Origin: Glandiceps talaboti
Taxonomy: Eukaryota; Hemichordata; Enteropneusta; Spengelidae
Direction: 5' to 3'
Assembly: GCF_964340395.1 (NCBI RefSeq)
Contig: NC_135559.1
Location: 22,679,121 to 22,743,120, forward strand
DNA: 64,000 nucleotides
The notes beneath the pieces are model-generated. The model saw nothing but the letters and a program-made list of their open reading frames with translations, was not told the DNA's origin and made no database searches. Positions 63,806 through 64,000 of the stretch are shown here, in pieces (within the stretch, counting starts at the first letter, position 1; every line of letters starts with the position of its first letter). The position numbers were made by a program, and so were the translations under genes.

Positions 63806-63988
63806 GCATGTTATGAAAGAACTAATTGACACTGAGAGAGTTTATGTCAAAGAACTACTGAACATCATAGAAGGTTATGAATACCAAATTGACAACCCAG
63901 AATTACAACATTTAATACCTCCTTTATTGATTGGGAAAAAAGATGTCCTCTTTGCCAACCTGGACGACATTTATGATTTCCATAAAAG
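63806..63988 (+). CDS. mcf2l: MCF2L-like exon 13 (start of DH/RhoGEF domain)
   Basis: The acceptor is cattgcag before 63806 and the donor is aaaag|gtatgt at 63988. 61 codons: HVMKELIDTERVYVKELLNI, then YEYQIDNPELQHLIPPLL and KKDVLFANLDDIYDFHKR. This is conserved region 1 of a DH domain (the E-L-x-x-T-E-R-x-Y-V-x-x-L helix), including the catalytic Glu of TER.Y that contacts Rho switch I in known structures. The remaining DH domain and any PH domain lie beyond the window. Confidence 0.96.
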
Positions 63989-64000
63989 GTATGTTATCAC

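Larger units (their letters stand above)
22511..63988 (+). other. mcf2l: Gene span: MCF2L/DBS-like Rho guanine-nucleotide exchange factor (3' truncated by window)
   Basis: Thirteen exons join without a frameshift: 22511-22597, 25405-25519, 35957-36047, 38223-38336, 48087-48203, 50776-51053, 52034-52148, 52671-52790, 55065-55256, 56783-56974, 61126-61377, 63006-63109 and 63806-63988. All have GT-AG introns and compatible phases. About 650 residues are encoded from ATG 22522. The order is Sec14/CRAL-TRIO domain (exons 1-5, about residues 1-170), spectrin-repeat region (exons 6-11), a Ser/Pro and acidic linker, then the DH domain start in exon 13. This architecture is specific to the DBL/DBS (MCF2, MCF2L, MCF2L2) family, which activates Rho GTPases such as Cdc42 and RhoA at membranes. 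The closest member is judged by motif recall, not by search. The upstream exon(s) are uncertain. Confidence 0.9.

Overview
This is AT-rich animal nuclear DNA with spliced genes, non-LTR retrotransposons and an extreme load of tandem repeats. The frequent tacatgta motifs, the bilaterian-type gene structure and the repeat types suggest a marine invertebrate, such as a lophotrochozoan or an invertebrate deuterostome. I cannot name the species. No bacterial features, rRNA, tRNA or CRISPR were seen.

Left part (1-22.5 kb). A short minus-strand gene, 5' part only, starts at 2459. It has three coding exons that splice in frame and carries a Cys-rich zinc-ribbon-like motif; I do not recognise it. Upstream of it, a plus-strand open frame at 3512-3811 may be a first coding exon of another gene. 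A compact GNAT-type N-acetyltransferase gene follows, with coding exons 9843-9970 and 10584-11265. The rest is dispersed repeats (called R1 and R2 here) and minisatellites.

Main gene (22.5-64 kb). Thirteen plus-strand exons (22511-63988) join in one continuous reading frame and encode an MCF2L/DBS-type Rho guanine-nucleotide exchange factor. The order is a Sec14/CRAL-TRIO lipid-binding domain, a spectrin-repeat region, a linker, and the start of the DH (RhoGEF) domain. The gene runs off the right edge, so the rest of DH and any PH domain are not seen. Its introns are filled with tandem arrays (units 5-132 bp), two LINE insertions, a LINE remnant and several terminal-inverted-repeat elements. 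Tandem arrays make up about 27 kb of the window, roughly 40 percent (my estimate from array boundaries).

Most interesting pattern. Several arrays contain or abut the splice junctions of the MCF2L-like gene: donors of exons 1, 5, 7, 9 and 12, the acceptor of exon 9, and perhaps the acceptor of exon 6. They create ladders of duplicated splice sites. At exon 12 the unit is 45 bp with no stop, so use of the copied donors would insert 15 or 30 residues in frame just before the DH domain. At exon 9 every decoy acceptor leads to a stop codon. Three mobile elements sit inside tandem arrays, and one insertion junction was itself later tandemly duplicated.

Most long open frames in the window are artefacts of arrays whose period keeps frames open. 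They are listed under rejected items.
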